Positions 36,177 to 48,593 of a stretch of DNA of 64,000 bases are shown here, one piece after another. A program made the translations under genes and the position numbers. Each line of letters begins with the position of its first letter. Within the stretch, counting starts at the first letter, position 1. Origin of the DNA: Torreya grandis (taxonomy: Eukaryota > Streptophyta > Pinopsida > Cupressales > Taxaceae); the NCBI GenBank assembly GCA_037957365.1, contig JARHVA010004089.1, forward strand, positions 1 through 64,000, in the 5' to 3' direction. The notes under the pieces were generated by a model. That model did no database searches and was not told the DNA's origin. It worked only from the letters and a program-made list of their open reading frames with translations.

Positions 36177-38419
36177 ATGTATTAACCTTTTATTATGTTC
36201 TTATGTAATAAATTGTCATTTTAGTCACCTTTTTGGCTAATTTAGATGAGTTGTATGTACCACCTTCAAATGTAAAATTTTAAATAAGTTCCCTTAATGT
36301 ACCCAATGTCATATAATGTTTAGGTATGGTCATAGATTGGCAAACATGTAGGATCAACAACTAAACTATGCAAAATACCCCTTTACAAGCATTTTTGGGC
36401 ACTTGTACAACCTAGAAATATCATGTTTTAGTTGAAAATGGTTTTAGAGTATCCTTTGGGATTCCAAAGATAATTTTTAGGCTTTGGATCAATTTTTAGG
36501 TCATATATATGCATCAAACACTCTTTCTCCTCCATCACTGCCTTCACAAGCTCAAAAAGGCAAACATCAAATACATGGTATGCCCATGAGAGATAGAGAG
36601 TTGGGAGATGAAACTTTGGAAAATTTTAGGGGTCTTAATAAGATTAAAATTAGTGTCATTTTTTTAATATTCTTTTCCCCTCCCTTATTAATAATTGCTA
36701 AGAGTGACAGTAGGTCACTATGCATTATCCATCAAGTAGGGTCTGATTTTGTTTTTTTTCTCCACTTCAAAATTTAATGGAGAATAATAAGACCCAAGTT
36801 ATATGTGAAGTATGTATAATTAGTGGAGAAGTATTATATATACTCCTAAACAACCATGTGACCCATGATATACAACATTGTATGATCAAAAGGCATTAAT
36901 GGACTCATAGACTTTCACTATCAACACATAAACCTTACACATAAGTTAACTATATACACAGTCCATACAGGTGAATAGATAATTTGATTATAACAGTTGC
37001 TTACTCATAAATTATAGGATTTTTAATATGTGATAAGTAATTGATAATAGTTTTTGAAATCTTTAAACTTCAAGACTTAGAATTTGGTTGTCTTTGCAGT
37101 CCATACAAGCAAAATGAAGACCTATAGGCCCTAGACCTATAGGTCCTCATTTTGGACCAAAAAAAACTATCAAAGAAGAGTTGATGTGGAACCATGATTA
37201 AATATAAATTTATTAGGAAATTTAAAAATTAATTAAGTCACCTAAACCATTTTAAAACTAAAGTAGAGTCAGAATATTGAGTTCACAAGCCTAATGCTTC
37301 CATACAGGTCTACATATGAAAGGAGAGTAGGGGTTTGAAAATGCTATGAAAATTCAAATAAAAGTTTTAGTGTAGTGTAAATGAATATTACATAATATTT
37401 TAATATATTCAAGTTAGAATGATATAGTTGATAAGATAAAATTCCAATGCTCATGATAAAACCCTCCTCTCATGACCACCTACAATCACCTTTTGAGAAG
37501 GCAATCTTGAATAGTGTGTATTTGTGAAGGTAGTGTTGTGTAAAATTTGTGGAGGTTACAAAATCCAAAGATAATAACAATCCATGTATATTTTAATTAA
37601 TTGTAAATGAAATTCTGACAACCCAAGTATGCACTCAAACTACCCTAAAGACTATCTACAGGTCTACTAGAGAGATCAATCTAACTTCAAGTTAAAAAGA
37701 GAAGGTAGAACACATATAAAAGGATCATAAGAGCTTAATTAAGATTATAAAACAAGTTAAAGAGTTAATTGAGGGTATAATTTAACTAAATTAAGGTTCA
37801 AAGAAGATATTTGTCAATACAAGTTCACCTAAACCCTGCATATGCAGTCAATAAGAGCATACATAGGCCTACATGCCTTACTAAGAGAAAGTCATCTATA
37901 GTCAGTGTGAGAGGAGTTGGTTGATATCATAAATAGGTAATGAGACCATATGAGGTCAAGAAAATCAATGGACATACAAGAATAGTCATGATAAATAATA
38001 CTAAACCAACTCACTTTAGATCTTTACACATAGTCAAATGGATACACAAGCCTACCTAAGTTCATGAGAAGTATTTGCTTGTTTGAGAGGGTTAAGGATT
38101 TTTGAGAGGTTTAAGGTAATTCAAACCATTTTAGAAATTTTTAATGGTTAAAATATGGTCCTATGAGATCGTTAGACCTAAAAATAAGGATGGAAAGAAC
38201 TTGAGTCCTATCTAGGCCTAATGAGCCTATAACTAAACACATTGACCATAGAGGCATTCATAATAAAAAAGGTAAGAAGAGACATGAATAATTTTATATG
38301 GTTCATGGTGATGACATGAACCCATAAGACCCTCATACTCAATCAAAATTAAGAAAACACTAGAGATCTTGTCTAGGCCTATAAAACCTAACTCATACAT
38401 AGGTATGCCTATAAGGACA
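36177..38419 (+). repeat. E2 3' LTR, middle piece
   Basis: Lies between the right end of E4 and the left end of E3 and was contiguous with 19638 and 51080 before those insertions. There is no gene: the 97-codon frame at 36484-36777 has no domain and is probably chance. The right half repeats short motifs such as AGGCCTA and the small palindrome CCTATAGG (twice, 37122-37145). It has no copy elsewhere in the window, because the 5' LTR of E2 is truncated. Confidence 0.6.
38415..38419. repeat. Target-site duplication of E3 (GGACA)
   Basis: GGACA here is repeated at 51075-51079, directly outside the two LTRs of E3. This fixes the E3 boundaries. Confidence 0.9.
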
Positions 38420-40944
38420 TGTTGTCTCCAAATCTTGCACCCTAGAAGAGAGTGTTCAATCCTCTTCTAGATTTGGGCAATGTTGGGACATTTCTAGGCA
38501 TGTGGGTATACCTATAGAGGAAATGAACCTCTAGATTTAAAGGGGCTAGCTCCCTGAATTTGTCTCTATAAAACAACCTCTATCTGAACCAACTTGATTG
38601 AAAGGAAAAGGGTTAGAAATTGCATAAAAGAAACCTTTTCTAACAATGGTGATTCAATAAGATTATCTTCCACATGAATATCATATCTTAATGCATGGTA
38701 CAACAAAATGCACAAACTCTTTTCAATCTCTAGATATTCTAACACAAATATTTTAGTATAGAGGTGAGATGTATGAAATAATAGAAGGTAAATGAACTAA
38801 AAGGCAATTTGTACATTTTAAGAATAGTTAAATACTTACAGCAATTCAACAAACTTGGATACACTCTACATGACCTGTTACACTAAAACTCTTGCTTAGG
38901 TGTGAAGAATAAAGGACAAAAGGATGGAAAAACATCACTTACTATCATTATACATCACTTATATACTCAAACAATTATTCAAAACTTGAAAATAAAAGGA
39001 CTTGTACTAATGCTTAAAGGCAAAACATGACATCAATTCAGTAGGGATTCACCATACACTACGTGGTTGTTTTTACACTAGCCCAAGGGTTGTATATATA
39101 GAAAAGAGGAAGTCAGAGGGGGAGGCCTTTGGGTTCTAAAGAGAGAAATCAATTTGTTAGGAGTCTCTATCTTTAGCTACAATCATCTTTGCCAATGATG
39201 CTCATTCAGGCCATCTAATTTATCCATGTCACCTCCCTTGAACATTCTTAGCCTACTCTCTCAAAGATTCTTCTCTAATGATTGCCCAACAGAATCAACA
39301 TATTTTGAGCAATGACATCAATGTGATTATATAAATGAGTCCACCTATCATAAGTTTATCCTGATGCTAGAAGCTTCCAACTAGCTCACTGAGGTGTGCA
39401 ACGATGTCGAGATGAGTCATTTTCATTTTATTGGCCTTGTCTTCCTCATTTGATTGGTCATCAAAAATGACTCAGATCTTGATCTGATTAATGGTGAGAT
39501 GAGCCCTCTAATATACTTTGGTAGATGAAGAATGTGATCCCTTAGATCCTTGAGCATTTGAATGAAGACTATTGATCTGCTTGGGACCACATGTTTGAAT
39601 GCCAATGGCTAGTCCCTCATCTTAAAGTTGACATCCATATAGTCATCACTTCACTGAGATCATCCCTTCAAACCATTTCTTTTAGGCCTTTCCTTTGAGC
39701 ATTATTTTTAAACAATTTCCCATGCGCATTTTCTCTAAAATAAATAACCTTTCGGGCCCCTTTTGATTGATCCATTTCCTTTCAAGCCTTTTGGAGTGTC
39801 CCTTAAGAAAGATTATTTCAAACAAAATGTTTGAAACAATTCTTTCAAGATTTCTACAAATGTCCCTTCAGAAACTTTTTGAAGGACACTTTTGCCAAGA
39901 ATAACCCTTTTAAATTTTTATTTTTCCTCTTTAAAAGCCTAAACATGCCTTTTGGCATTCTTCAAATGTCCCTTTGGAAAGATCGAAAAGGACACTTTCT
40001 CAAGAAAAGACCCTTTGAGAAAGTGTGTAGGGCACTTTGCATAAAAAAAGATCCTCTAAATTTTTTATAAGAATCCCTTCATATCTTTCTAAAGGATTTT
40101 TAGAATTTTTGTAAGGCACTTGCATGAGGAACAAATTCTTTCAGAAAGCTTGTTATGTCTAATTCCTTCATATTTTTGTAAATAACTCTTCTGAAGAATT
40201 GTTTCAGATAAAATGTCTACAATAATTCCTTTGGAAAAATTTTAAGGATCAATTCTTTTAGAAAAAATGAAAGTACCTTTCAAAAAATTTCAAATGAACA
40301 CTCTTTTGTGAAAAAGACCCTTCAAAAAAGTTGAAAGTGCCCTTTTGAAAAGTATAAAGTATTCCTTTGAAAACTTGAAATGTGCCCGTCCCTTCGCAAG
40401 AGAAAAAGACCCTTCAAAAAGATTATTTCAGACAACAAAATTTCAACAAATCCTTCAAAAAATTACAAGAGACAATTCTTCTAGAAAAAATGTAAGGGAC
40501 ATTTCTTTCAAAAATATATAAAGTACCCTTCAGAAAACTTGTTTAGGATACTTCACAAGAGAAAAAGACCCTTTGGTAGAATAGAAATGTACCTTTCTAA
40601 CTTTTGAAAATGTCCCTTCGTAAGAGAAATGATCCTTCAAAAATCTTGAAATGGAACAATTCCTTGAAAGAACAAACCCTTCAAAAAATTTACAAAGGAC
40701 ACTTTTCCTTTAGAAATCTTGAAGATGCCTTTCAAAAATCTTAAAATGGACCAATTCCTTCAGACCTTTTGTTTCGAATAAAAAGTCCAAAATAATTCCT
40801 TTGAGACTTGGACAAAAAACTTGAAGCAAAGCCTTGCCAAAATAAATAACACTTGGTCTTTTTTCTATGTGGATAAACCAATTAATAATGTTGCACTTAT
40901 CTAAAATGAAAGATGCAAAACCTGGGAGTGAAAAATGGCTAACA
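38420..40944 (-). repeat. 3' LTR of E3
   Basis: Direct copy of 48617-51074. It keeps TG (TGTTGTCTCC) and CA (GGCTAACA) at its + strand ends. A TATA-like TATATATA lies near 39091-39100. The region 39700-40800 is built of many short degenerate units such as CCCTTCRAAAA with spacer, and carries several copies of a palindromic block (clearest CAAACAAAATGTTTG near 39819). Frames here, such as 39831-40070, are by-products of these units. Confidence 0.92.
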
Positions 40945-41559
40945 TTCTTGGTGATTCCAAGGGGAGGCATGCCTACTATGTCTAAGACTAGTTGCCTAAA
41001 TCCTTTCACTGGGCATGGAGTCATGCATATAGTCACTAAAAAATGAGTTGAATAGACTTTTGGCCCAAAAACATAAGCTAGATTGATTCATATGCACAAA
41101 GGCAAAGACATACACTAAACAAAAGGAAGGAAACACACTTGTGTTATAAAGCACTTAGGGAACACAATAGTAAACCAAAGGAAACACACTTAAATACTAT
41201 TTACAATAGACTTGTAAGGACTAATAATAAAACTTTATATGTATTCCATTCACAGGGATAGGCAATTCTTATCCATTCATCTTGGTCATATGGAAAGAGT
41301 TACTTCGCTTGCACTTGTTAATGATGTAAAGGCCACTCCACAAAGTGTAAAAATTTATATGTCTACTTGGTTTTGCTCTATTCTCATCACATTTTAGAAC
41401 AAAGTCACCTTATTTGAACACTCTTTCACTTGCTCTTTTATCAAAAGACTTCTTCATAAGTACTTGGTGGTGTTCCATGGTCTTGTGTGCATTGTCTCTT
41501 GCTTCTTATAGCTACATTAGTTCTATCAATTTGACTTCCATTGGAGTATTTTCAAGTAG

Positions 41560-42518
41560 TTCTAGTTATTGTGCAAGTTTTAGAGTAGGGATTTCTTGAG
41601 ATATGGACAACCTAGCCTCTCTCCCATAAACAAGCACAAAGGGAGAATTACCAATTGATATCTTGGGAGTAATATTTTTAGCCCATAAGGCTATCTTCAA
41701 CTTGTTATGCCATACTCTTTGAATGTTCTCCAATGTTCTCATAATGATCTTGATGAGACTCTTGTTAGGAGACTCAGCCAACCCATTTCCTTGAGGGTAA
41801 TAGTTGGATGAAGCACTCAAGTAAACTCCATTCCTATTTTCCCAATCAAAATTTTTAGCACTTATGAAAGCAAGTGCATTATTAGAAATGATAACTTAGG
41901 GAGCTCCAAACCTTTTTATAATGCTATCATACAACTCCAAGATAGTATTTTCACTTGCCTCCTTTAATGAAATATCCTCTACCCACCTTTGAAGTAGTTA
42001 GTAGTAGTCAATATATATTTGTGTCCAACACTTAATGGAGGGTTGATCATATAAATGAAATAAAGGCTCCATTACATGAAAAGCTAGTCTAATTGGATAG
42101 GATTCAATAGAAGGGCTGCAAGTTTTTGTTTGCCTACAAAGAAGGCACATTGAGGAAACTTTTTAGCCCATAGGTAACAGTCCTTAAAAAGACTAGGCTA
42201 ATAGTAACCATCCCTCATTATCTTTGTAGCTAACATCCTAATAGAGAAATGACCTCCATCTGAACCATTATGAAACTTTTCTAGTAGCATATCAAACTGA
42301 TAATTATTAACACACCTCAACACCACACCATTCACATCTTTTATAAAGAGAATACCATTTAAAAAATAGTAAGGAATGGTTTTCAATCTAAAATACCTCA
42401 TTTCAGACTTGTTCAAGCCATTGGGGCACTCACCATTTTGAATAAAACTAATGATGTCTTGTGTCCAACCTTGAACTTGTTTGTGATTAGCTAGTTGGGG
42501 TTGAACTTGGTTGATCAA
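41560..42518 (-). pseudogene. E3 integrase
   Basis: The N-terminal part (42518-42198) carries the zinc-binding His residues in HNGSDGGHF and the Cys pair in CYLWAKKFPQC. The core continues with HKYILTTTNYF near 42030 and a degraded middle. The C-terminal part of the core is open at 41820-41566, reading NYYPQGNGLAESPNKSL with the catalytic Glu intact, then SIGNSPFVLVYGREARL. The second catalytic Asp is Asn (codon 41881-41883, in SNNA), the same residue change as in E4. No extra RNase H lies between RNase H and this domain: the linker is only about 50 codons. Confidence 0.88.
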
Positions 42519-42566
42519 GACTTCTTCTTTTGGCTCTTGAAAATCTCAAGCTAAATGCTCACATAA

Positions 42567-43160
42567 TCATTTTCCTCTTAACAAGTTTCTAACCTTAATA
42601 TCCACATCATACTCCATCACCTTTATAATCCATGCAGCTCTCTTTTCATTGAGGTCTTTGCTTAGGATAAACTCCTTGGTGCTAGGATAACAAACCATGA
42701 TATGTATCTTGTTGTTTGAAACCATGTGTTTGAATTTTTTCAATCCTCTTACCAATGTTAGAGAATGCTTCTCAACAAATGTATACTTGACCTCATAATC
42801 TTCCAATCCTTGGTTGAAGAATGCAATTGGTTGCTCTACCTCTTCATCATTATTTTGTATAAGCATAACTAAGATTGTATCAAGGTTAGAAAACATATAG
42901 AGTATGAAATCTTTGGCAAAGTTTGGGTTCAAGAGAGTAGGATGTTTTGCAATTTCTTGCTTGATTGCCTCAAAACTACTCTTACCTTCCTTTGTCCAAT
43001 AAAAAGTTTGGTTCTTCTTGAGCATGGTTGTGATAGGCTTTACCATAGTTGAAAAGCCTAGAATAAATATTATTACAAAGTTTATTTTACCCAAGAAGCT
43101 TTACAGTCCTTTTTTATGTTGAGGTAAAGAAAATCCTAGAATAACCTCAATCCTCTTAGG
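42567..43160 (-). pseudogene. E3 RNase H, retroviral type
   Basis: Open from 43094 to 42567. It starts with the end of the RT connection (TMLKKNQTFYWTKEGKSSFE), followed by the RNase H-like domain: LLNPNFAKDFILYMFSNLDT, QPIAFFNQGLEDYE, FVEKHSLTLVRGLKKFKHMV and a closing AAWIIKVMEYDVDIKV. The layout is that of Ty3/gypsy pol. At 175 codons it is one of the longest open pieces of this element. Confidence 0.88.
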
Positions 43161-43830
43161 GTCAATAGACAAGCCTTTTTTTGAAATAATATGACCCAAT
43201 AACTTACCTTCATAGACAACAAATATGCACTTTTTTGGATTAAGGGATATTCCATACTCCCTACATTTCTCAAAAACCTACCTTAGATGTTTTATATGGT
43301 CAGTAGCACCCTTTGAAAAAATTAGCTATATCATCAAGGTATACAAGTAGAAAACTATTGATCAAACCTTTAAAAGCCATGTCTATTGCCCTTTGAAATG
43401 TAGCTCCAATATTGGATAAACCAAATGGTATCTTCCCATAAGGTCCCATATTTTTTAGTGAAGTCTATCTTGAACTAATCCTCTTCATTCACTAGTATTT
43501 GATTGTAACTTGAATAACCATCAAGAAGTGAGAAGTGTTGAGAACCTAAAACCACTTACAGAATTTGTTCCATGGAAGGTAATGGATAATGATCCTTAAG
43601 AGACATTGTCTCAAAAATCCATAAATTTTTTATCTTTCCATTCTTATTTTAGGAAGGTAGAATATTAGCCACCCAAGTTGAGTGTTTGATAGGAAAGATA
43701 ACCTTAGACTCAATCAACTTGGTCAGCTCTTTCTTCATGAGTTCCTCTATATTGGGATTGATAGGCCTTTATTTTTGCCTAACTAGTTTAGCTTCAAGTT
43801 CTAAATTAATGGTGTGATGAGATAAACTTG
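43161..43830 (-). pseudogene. E3 reverse transcriptase
   Basis: Readable motifs in order on the minus strand: LMKKELTKLIESKVIFPI (near 43740), STWVANILPS, LPSMEQILQVV-like sequence, GSQHFSLLDGYSSYNQI (near 43525), and the catalytic YLDD at 43330-43341. These are the fingers and palm motifs of Ty3/gypsy RT. Frames change several times and stops are common, so no protein is made. Confidence 0.88.
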
Positions 43831-44279
43831 TATCAAACCCTTTAAAATCTTTGTATTCCCAAACAAATATGTCATGGAACTCTTTTCATAGTTCAATAAA
43901 GGCTTGCCTCTTGGACAAAGAACATACCTTACCAATTTTTCAGAGTTTGTCCTTGTAAATCATGACTCTCTCATAGTTCTCTTTTTTTGACATGTTCGCT
44001 CTTTCTTTCTTATTTTTATCATATTCATTGAAAAATATCTCTAAAGTAATCAACCCCTTAGGTATCTTATTTTTCTTCAACTGAATAATTTGTTCTTCAT
44101 ATTGATCATGCAGTCTCTTTTGGTTCCTTAAGGAGAAACCTACCTCATTTTGTAAGAAGTGTGAAATGTGTTTATCACCTTTAAGAACCTACCATGATAC
44201 TTCATTATATATAATATAAGGCCTCATAATGACCTTGATATGGGACTGATCCTTCTCTTTCCCTACATCAGTAACTATG

Positions 44280-44700
44280 TCAAACTGTGCTCCTATGGCA
44301 AGCAATCTATCAGCGTGTTTATTTGAATCCCTTTGTATGGGTTGTATGTTGAAGGCATCAAAGTATTAAAGTAGGTCCCATACCCTATGTTTGTAGGAAC
44401 TAAGAAAGGGATTCTTTTCTATAGCTTGATTTCTCACTTTATAGATGACTAATTCACTATCTCCTTAAGCTTTCAAATTCTTAAACCCTCTCTTCTTTTC
44501 CCATTAGAGGCCATGAACTAGGCCTTCATATTCTACCACATTATAGGTGTAGCTAAAGTGGAATATATATAAATATTAGTACTTATTATTTGATGGAAAA
44601 AATAACATAACATCAACTCCTACACCTACTTTTCTTCTTGAGACATCAAAAAACATTTCCCATATTCCTTCAAGTTCATAGCCTTCATTAGTGAATGAAG
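44280..44700 (-). pseudogene. E3 extra RNase H located before RT
   Basis: A complete RNase H-type domain can be read between protease and RT. IWEMFFDVSRRKVGVGV (near 44660) carries the first Asp. NVVEYEGLVHGL (near 44530) carries the Glu. GDSELVIYKVRNQAIEKNPF (near 44470) carries the second Asp. RDSNKHADRLLAIGAQFD (near 44330) carries the last His-Ala-Asp. Several Gln-to-stop changes interrupt it. The spacing and motifs match the extra RNase H of E4 and E5, but its place in pol is different. Confidence 0.82.
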
Positions 44701-44999
44701 GGATTGAAACATCATTTTCATGTATACAATAAACTCCAAAATTAGTATCTTCTATGAATGTATATGGATCAATTACATGAATTTTAGTGTTTTAATTATC
44801 AATAAAAAGATTAGAAATACCTTCAAGGGGGGAGGATGCTTCACCATCCATGACACCTTCTTCTTCTTTGCTAATTAGACAATTCTAAATTGAAATTGTC
44901 TCCATGTATGGCTCAATATGAAACCTTACCATGGTTTGAGTCCTTATAGTCACCTTGGTTCCATATATTGTTTTAAAAGTTATAAAATACTACTCATCA

Positions 45000-45440
45000 G
45001 AAAGGTACCCTCTTATCTTAACTGTGAAGTCCCTTGACAAGCAGATAGCAAAATGAGCTAGAAAGTCTACCACCATAATGTATTGTAAAATGGGGAAACA
45101 TGGGAAATCATGTAGAAATAATTTTAGACCTATAACCAATTAAAATATATTGTTTATAGTTCCATCAAGCTATAACACACCTTTACTATGTGGTTCATAC
45201 CTCAATCCCAACTTATTAGCCACCACTTTAGGCATGACAGTGGTACTAGCTCCACTATCTACAATACAATTGTGAACCAACTTGTCTCCCACAATGAGTG
45301 TGAGGTATAAAGTTGGAGGATTTTTAGATTTTGTGTAGGTCTCTAAGATATGAATTAGAGAATTGGTAAGGGCCATACTATTGTGTTTTAAATTTTGAGT
45401 GGCGATTTGAATGTTTGCAAGTTATTCTTGTAAGAGCTCC
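45000..45440 (-). pseudogene. E3 aspartic protease
   Basis: Retropepsin with an intact active-site signature: VHNCIVDSGASTTVMPKVVA in the open piece 45376-45170. It is followed after a stop by a strand-rich part including FAICLSRDFTVKIRGY (near 45040). It is the best-preserved protease of the window and the only one of the three whose catalytic Asp remains. Homologous to the E2 protease. Confidence 0.88.
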
Positions 45441-46727
45441 TTTTGACCAGGCATATGCAAGACTTCTCAAAGAGATATGTTTGTCTTGGTATTATTCAAA
45501 GAATAAACAATTTTTAGAGAGGAATTATTCATCTTTTATTAAATTATTGAAGGTGGTGAGGGATTTTGAACCTACTACATTTTAGGCTTGGCAATCCTAC
45601 TTACATTCTGACCTTGTTGAGGGGCATGACTGGTAGTAGGTATTACACTAGGATTCACACTTTGTGGCCTTGTAGAGGCATCACTTGGAGTCACATGTAC
45701 TTCCAAAACATCTCCTAGAGCCCTCTTCCTAAATCTTGTGTTGGATTTAATTGATGTGCTTTGATTCAACACATAATCATCCTTAGCTTGAAATTTCATC
45801 ATACCTACACTTTGGTTGCTACCTTCTCCATGAATATCCATTTGGCTTGGATTCACTTCTTCTGATGTCATGTAAGGAGTATTTTTGTCTTGTGTCACCA
45901 AAGCTTGGTTGGCTTATCCATCATCATGCATAAACTGACCTTGAGTTTGTCCCCATTGGTCTAAATGATCTTCTCCTTGGACAAAGTTAACATGCATTGG
46001 AACAATAGCCTTCATGAAAGGAGTGGAATTACAATTATAGGCATTGGGCTGCTTGTTAAAACCTTGTTGACCTTGTCCTCTTCCTTGGTAGTTTTATTGG
46101 AGTATAGCTCTATAGCCTTGTTGAGGATAGTATTGAGGGTTAGGTGGAGCACTCGCCTGAAACTAAGCTTACTTGAGTTGAGCTCATAATGACTGGATCT
46201 CTTCATATTTATCCACAACATTATCCATCTTCTTGGGAAAGTTTTTTGGCTTGACATTGGTGTTAGGAACTTGTGTTATGCTTGGATCTTCAATCAAACT
46301 ATGAGAAAGCAAAGGCATGTAAACTCTTGGAGGTAGCTTTCTAGCTTGTATTAAGCTATTCTCATCTTCAATAGCTATCTCATATGCATTTGGTAGAGTG
46401 AATCCTCCCATTTAATATAACATCACTACCACATTAGTAAAATACCCTTGAGATAAGTGGGGAACACAAAGATTGAAGGAGGTCTCATGACAGGTGGTAA
46501 TCTATGCCAAGTCCTTTGAAATCTTTCATTAAAATCTTTCATGGATTCATTAGGATGTCTCTTTATCATGTTTAGCTGATGGATCAGTGAATAATGGTCA
46601 CTCTTATTTTCAAATCTAGTCACCAACAATTCCCCGAAGCCATCCTAACTTGTAATGCAACCACCTTCCAAAGTCCTTTACCAATCAAGTGCCTTGCCTT
46701 TTAGAGACATAACAAGCAATCTAATGT
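45441..46727 (-). pseudogene. gag: E3 gag, main part
   Basis: The gag core reads LKGKALDW (near 46690), then FENKSDHYSLIHQLNMIKRH and ESMKDFNERFQRTWHRLPPV in the open piece 46629-46426. 46411-46184 carries IEDENSLIQARKLPP. A Gln/Asn-rich tail with PQYYPQQGY-type sequence follows, and an open piece at 45901-45575. The N-terminal part of gag lies on the far side of the insertion at 46728-48112. Confidence 0.85.
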
Positions 46728-48112
46728 TTTAGATTAAGGTAAAAATAGGTTTTGAAGGGACCCCAAAACCCTAAACAAAAGGAGAAAGATAAAACAGTAA
46801 CATCCACAAGAAAGCCTAAAGCCTACTTCACGGAAGTAACAAAACCAAGATATAAAGACCTGAAGCTAACAAACAAAAAACCAAAGATAGACCCTAGGTT
46901 TTATAGAGACCTGGAAACTCCATAGTAAGAGTTCAAAAAAATAGGTACCAAGACCAAAAATCACAACCAACTAGCAGAACCAACTAAAAGAACTAGGAAC
47001 TATTCTTCTAGTTCCAATATCATCTTCACTGCTTCCTTACCTTTCACAACAATGTCCTGGATGGCAGCAGTCGCCTGCGTAGATCCCTCTTACATTGCTT
47101 TCTTTCTTGAGCTTTGTCTAGTTCTCTTGCTAGGCCCCTCAAAAGTTTTGATTTCCTCATTTGTTCTTTTTCCAATGTTTACAACAGCAACAAAATTGCT
47201 AGAGGTTACCTCCTCCATCTTTATTCTGCTTTCCTTTATGAGTTCCCTTAGGTTGTTCTCATAATCTTTGAGTTTTATGAGAATATCCCTCATTTGCTTT
47301 TCCATGTTATTGATTTTGTTCCAAACTGGCTCCTGTTTACCCTCCATTATTTCCATTTTCCTATTGATTTCCATTATCTCCTTATACGTCCATAAATCGA
47401 ATTGAAGAGTAGCATCAGCTTTGCAATTGGCTAATCTAGTAGGTGGGTACCTTTCGTCATTCTGCCTTTTGTCACTCCAATCTTCTATGTTCTTTTTAGG
47501 ACTGCTTCCAACTTCTTCAATATCTTCCTCTGTTTCCATTCGTTTATGTTCCTTTGTTTCAGCAGGGCTTACATTTTTGTTACTTCCTTTACTTGAGCTC
47601 CCATTTCCAATATTTGGTTAGCAACCTGAACTAGATTTTCCTTTTCATTAATTGGATCAGGGTCCACAGTAGGATCATCTAGATCTTTATCAATTTCCTC
47701 AAACACTTGTTGGTTTTCCTCAAACTCATGGTTGCTATTTTTAGACTTTTCCTCTATAGTTACTCCTTTCTCATTCTTATCTTGCACTTATTCTTCCTCA
47801 CTAGAACTTGAATGCCCACTTTTTGTTCCTCCTTCTTCCTCCAGACTCTCCTCCCCAATGTTTTCAGAACTTTCCCACTCTGTTTCCTTATCAGCAGTCT
47901 AGTTATTGAAGCTTGGGAGTTTGAATTTAGCTTTTTCATTCCCTTTTACTGTTTCTTTCTTGTTACTCCGTAAGTCCTTGTATTTTCTCGAATAAGGATT
48001 CTTTACAATGGCCTTATTCTTGCAATGCCCTTCAATTATAAGAATTAACCCCTCATGAAGGATGGGACGAGATTCCTTTTTCCTATGAGTGAATAGACTT
48101 TGGCTCGGGTGA
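46728..48112 (-). mobile_element. Insertion in E3 gag carrying a Lys/Glu-rich frame
   Basis: Gag reads up to ISNFCNFYNVT (near 48115) and resumes at IRLLVMSLKGK (near 46720). The 1.4 kb between is foreign. It holds a nearly intact Lys/Glu-rich frame, then about 350 bases of T-rich 3' sequence ending CTTAATCTAAAAC on the minus strand. It has fewer stops than the surrounding gag, so it is probably younger. No terminal repeats and no clear target duplication were found. The T-rich 3' end is reminiscent of plant LINEs, but no RT is present. The boundaries are estimates within about 15 bases. Confidence 0.65.
47052..48090 (-). pseudogene. Lys/Glu-rich coiled-coil protein in the gag insertion
   Basis: One protein-like reading covers about 48090-47090 with two Gln-type stops and a frame change near 47570. 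The start, around HEGLILIIEGHCKNKAIVKN, may be globular. Next come an acidic Ser-rich segment (EEEGGTKSGHSSSSEEE near 47800) and an open piece 47787-47569 rich in Glu/Asn. The last open piece, 47539-47090 (149 codons), has a probable coiled coil (NKINNMEKQMRDILIKLKDY) and a basic tail. No zinc finger or RT. It could be an ORF1-like protein of a non-autonomous LINE or a retrocopied host sequence. I do not recognise the family. Confidence 0.5.
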
Positions 48113-48287
48113 CATTATAGAAGTTACAAAAATTTGAGATGCCCCTAATATGCTCAGATGGGGTCATAAGACCCTCTCCAGTAAAACTAGGGATACTCTT
48201 GGTAGCATTGGGAGGAATAGGGTCATATGTAGGAAGGTCAATTAGATTTTAGGTGTTAAAGGCTAGGAAAGGTTTTTGCTTATCCAT
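48113..48287 (-). pseudogene. gag: E3 gag, N-terminal part
   Basis: Begins with ATG at 48287-48285 (MDKQKPFLAFNT), followed by LIDLPTYDPIPPNATKSIPS and EHIRGISNFCNFYNVT. It aligns with the E2 gag near 16120-16240 (SLKSVPSYMGEA). It is cut from the rest of gag by the 1.4-kb insertion. Confidence 0.75.
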
Positions 48288-48593
48288 TTATCTTCTTTCC
48301 TCTTGATCTCCTATTTCTCCAACTTTCTCAACTTCTTCTTCTCCAAAACCTCCTTGTTAAGGATCTCTAGGCACTAAGAATGGTTTAGGGCATTATTTTT
48401 CAATAAAAGCTTCAACTAGAGAGGCTTGATCAGAAGTCCTAGATGACCTAGTGAGGACCATGAAGTATAATGTGGGAAGCTTGATCTACAACTAGAGATT
48501 CTCACCTTTTGGAGTCGTCAAATGTTGGGTTAGGAATATTTCTACAACCTTAGGCTTGTCAAGACTAGTATTCACCTTAACATGTCAATAATT
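48288..48593 (-). other. E3 leader
   Basis: About 300 bases between the primer-binding site and the gag ATG. No frame or repeat is seen beyond a purine-rich stretch (GAAGAAGAAGTTGAGAAAG on the minus strand, near 48330). Confidence 0.6.

Noticed and set aside
36484..36777. 97-codon + strand frame in the E2 LTR piece
   Set aside because: No domain, and it lies within an LTR segment. The composition looks random.
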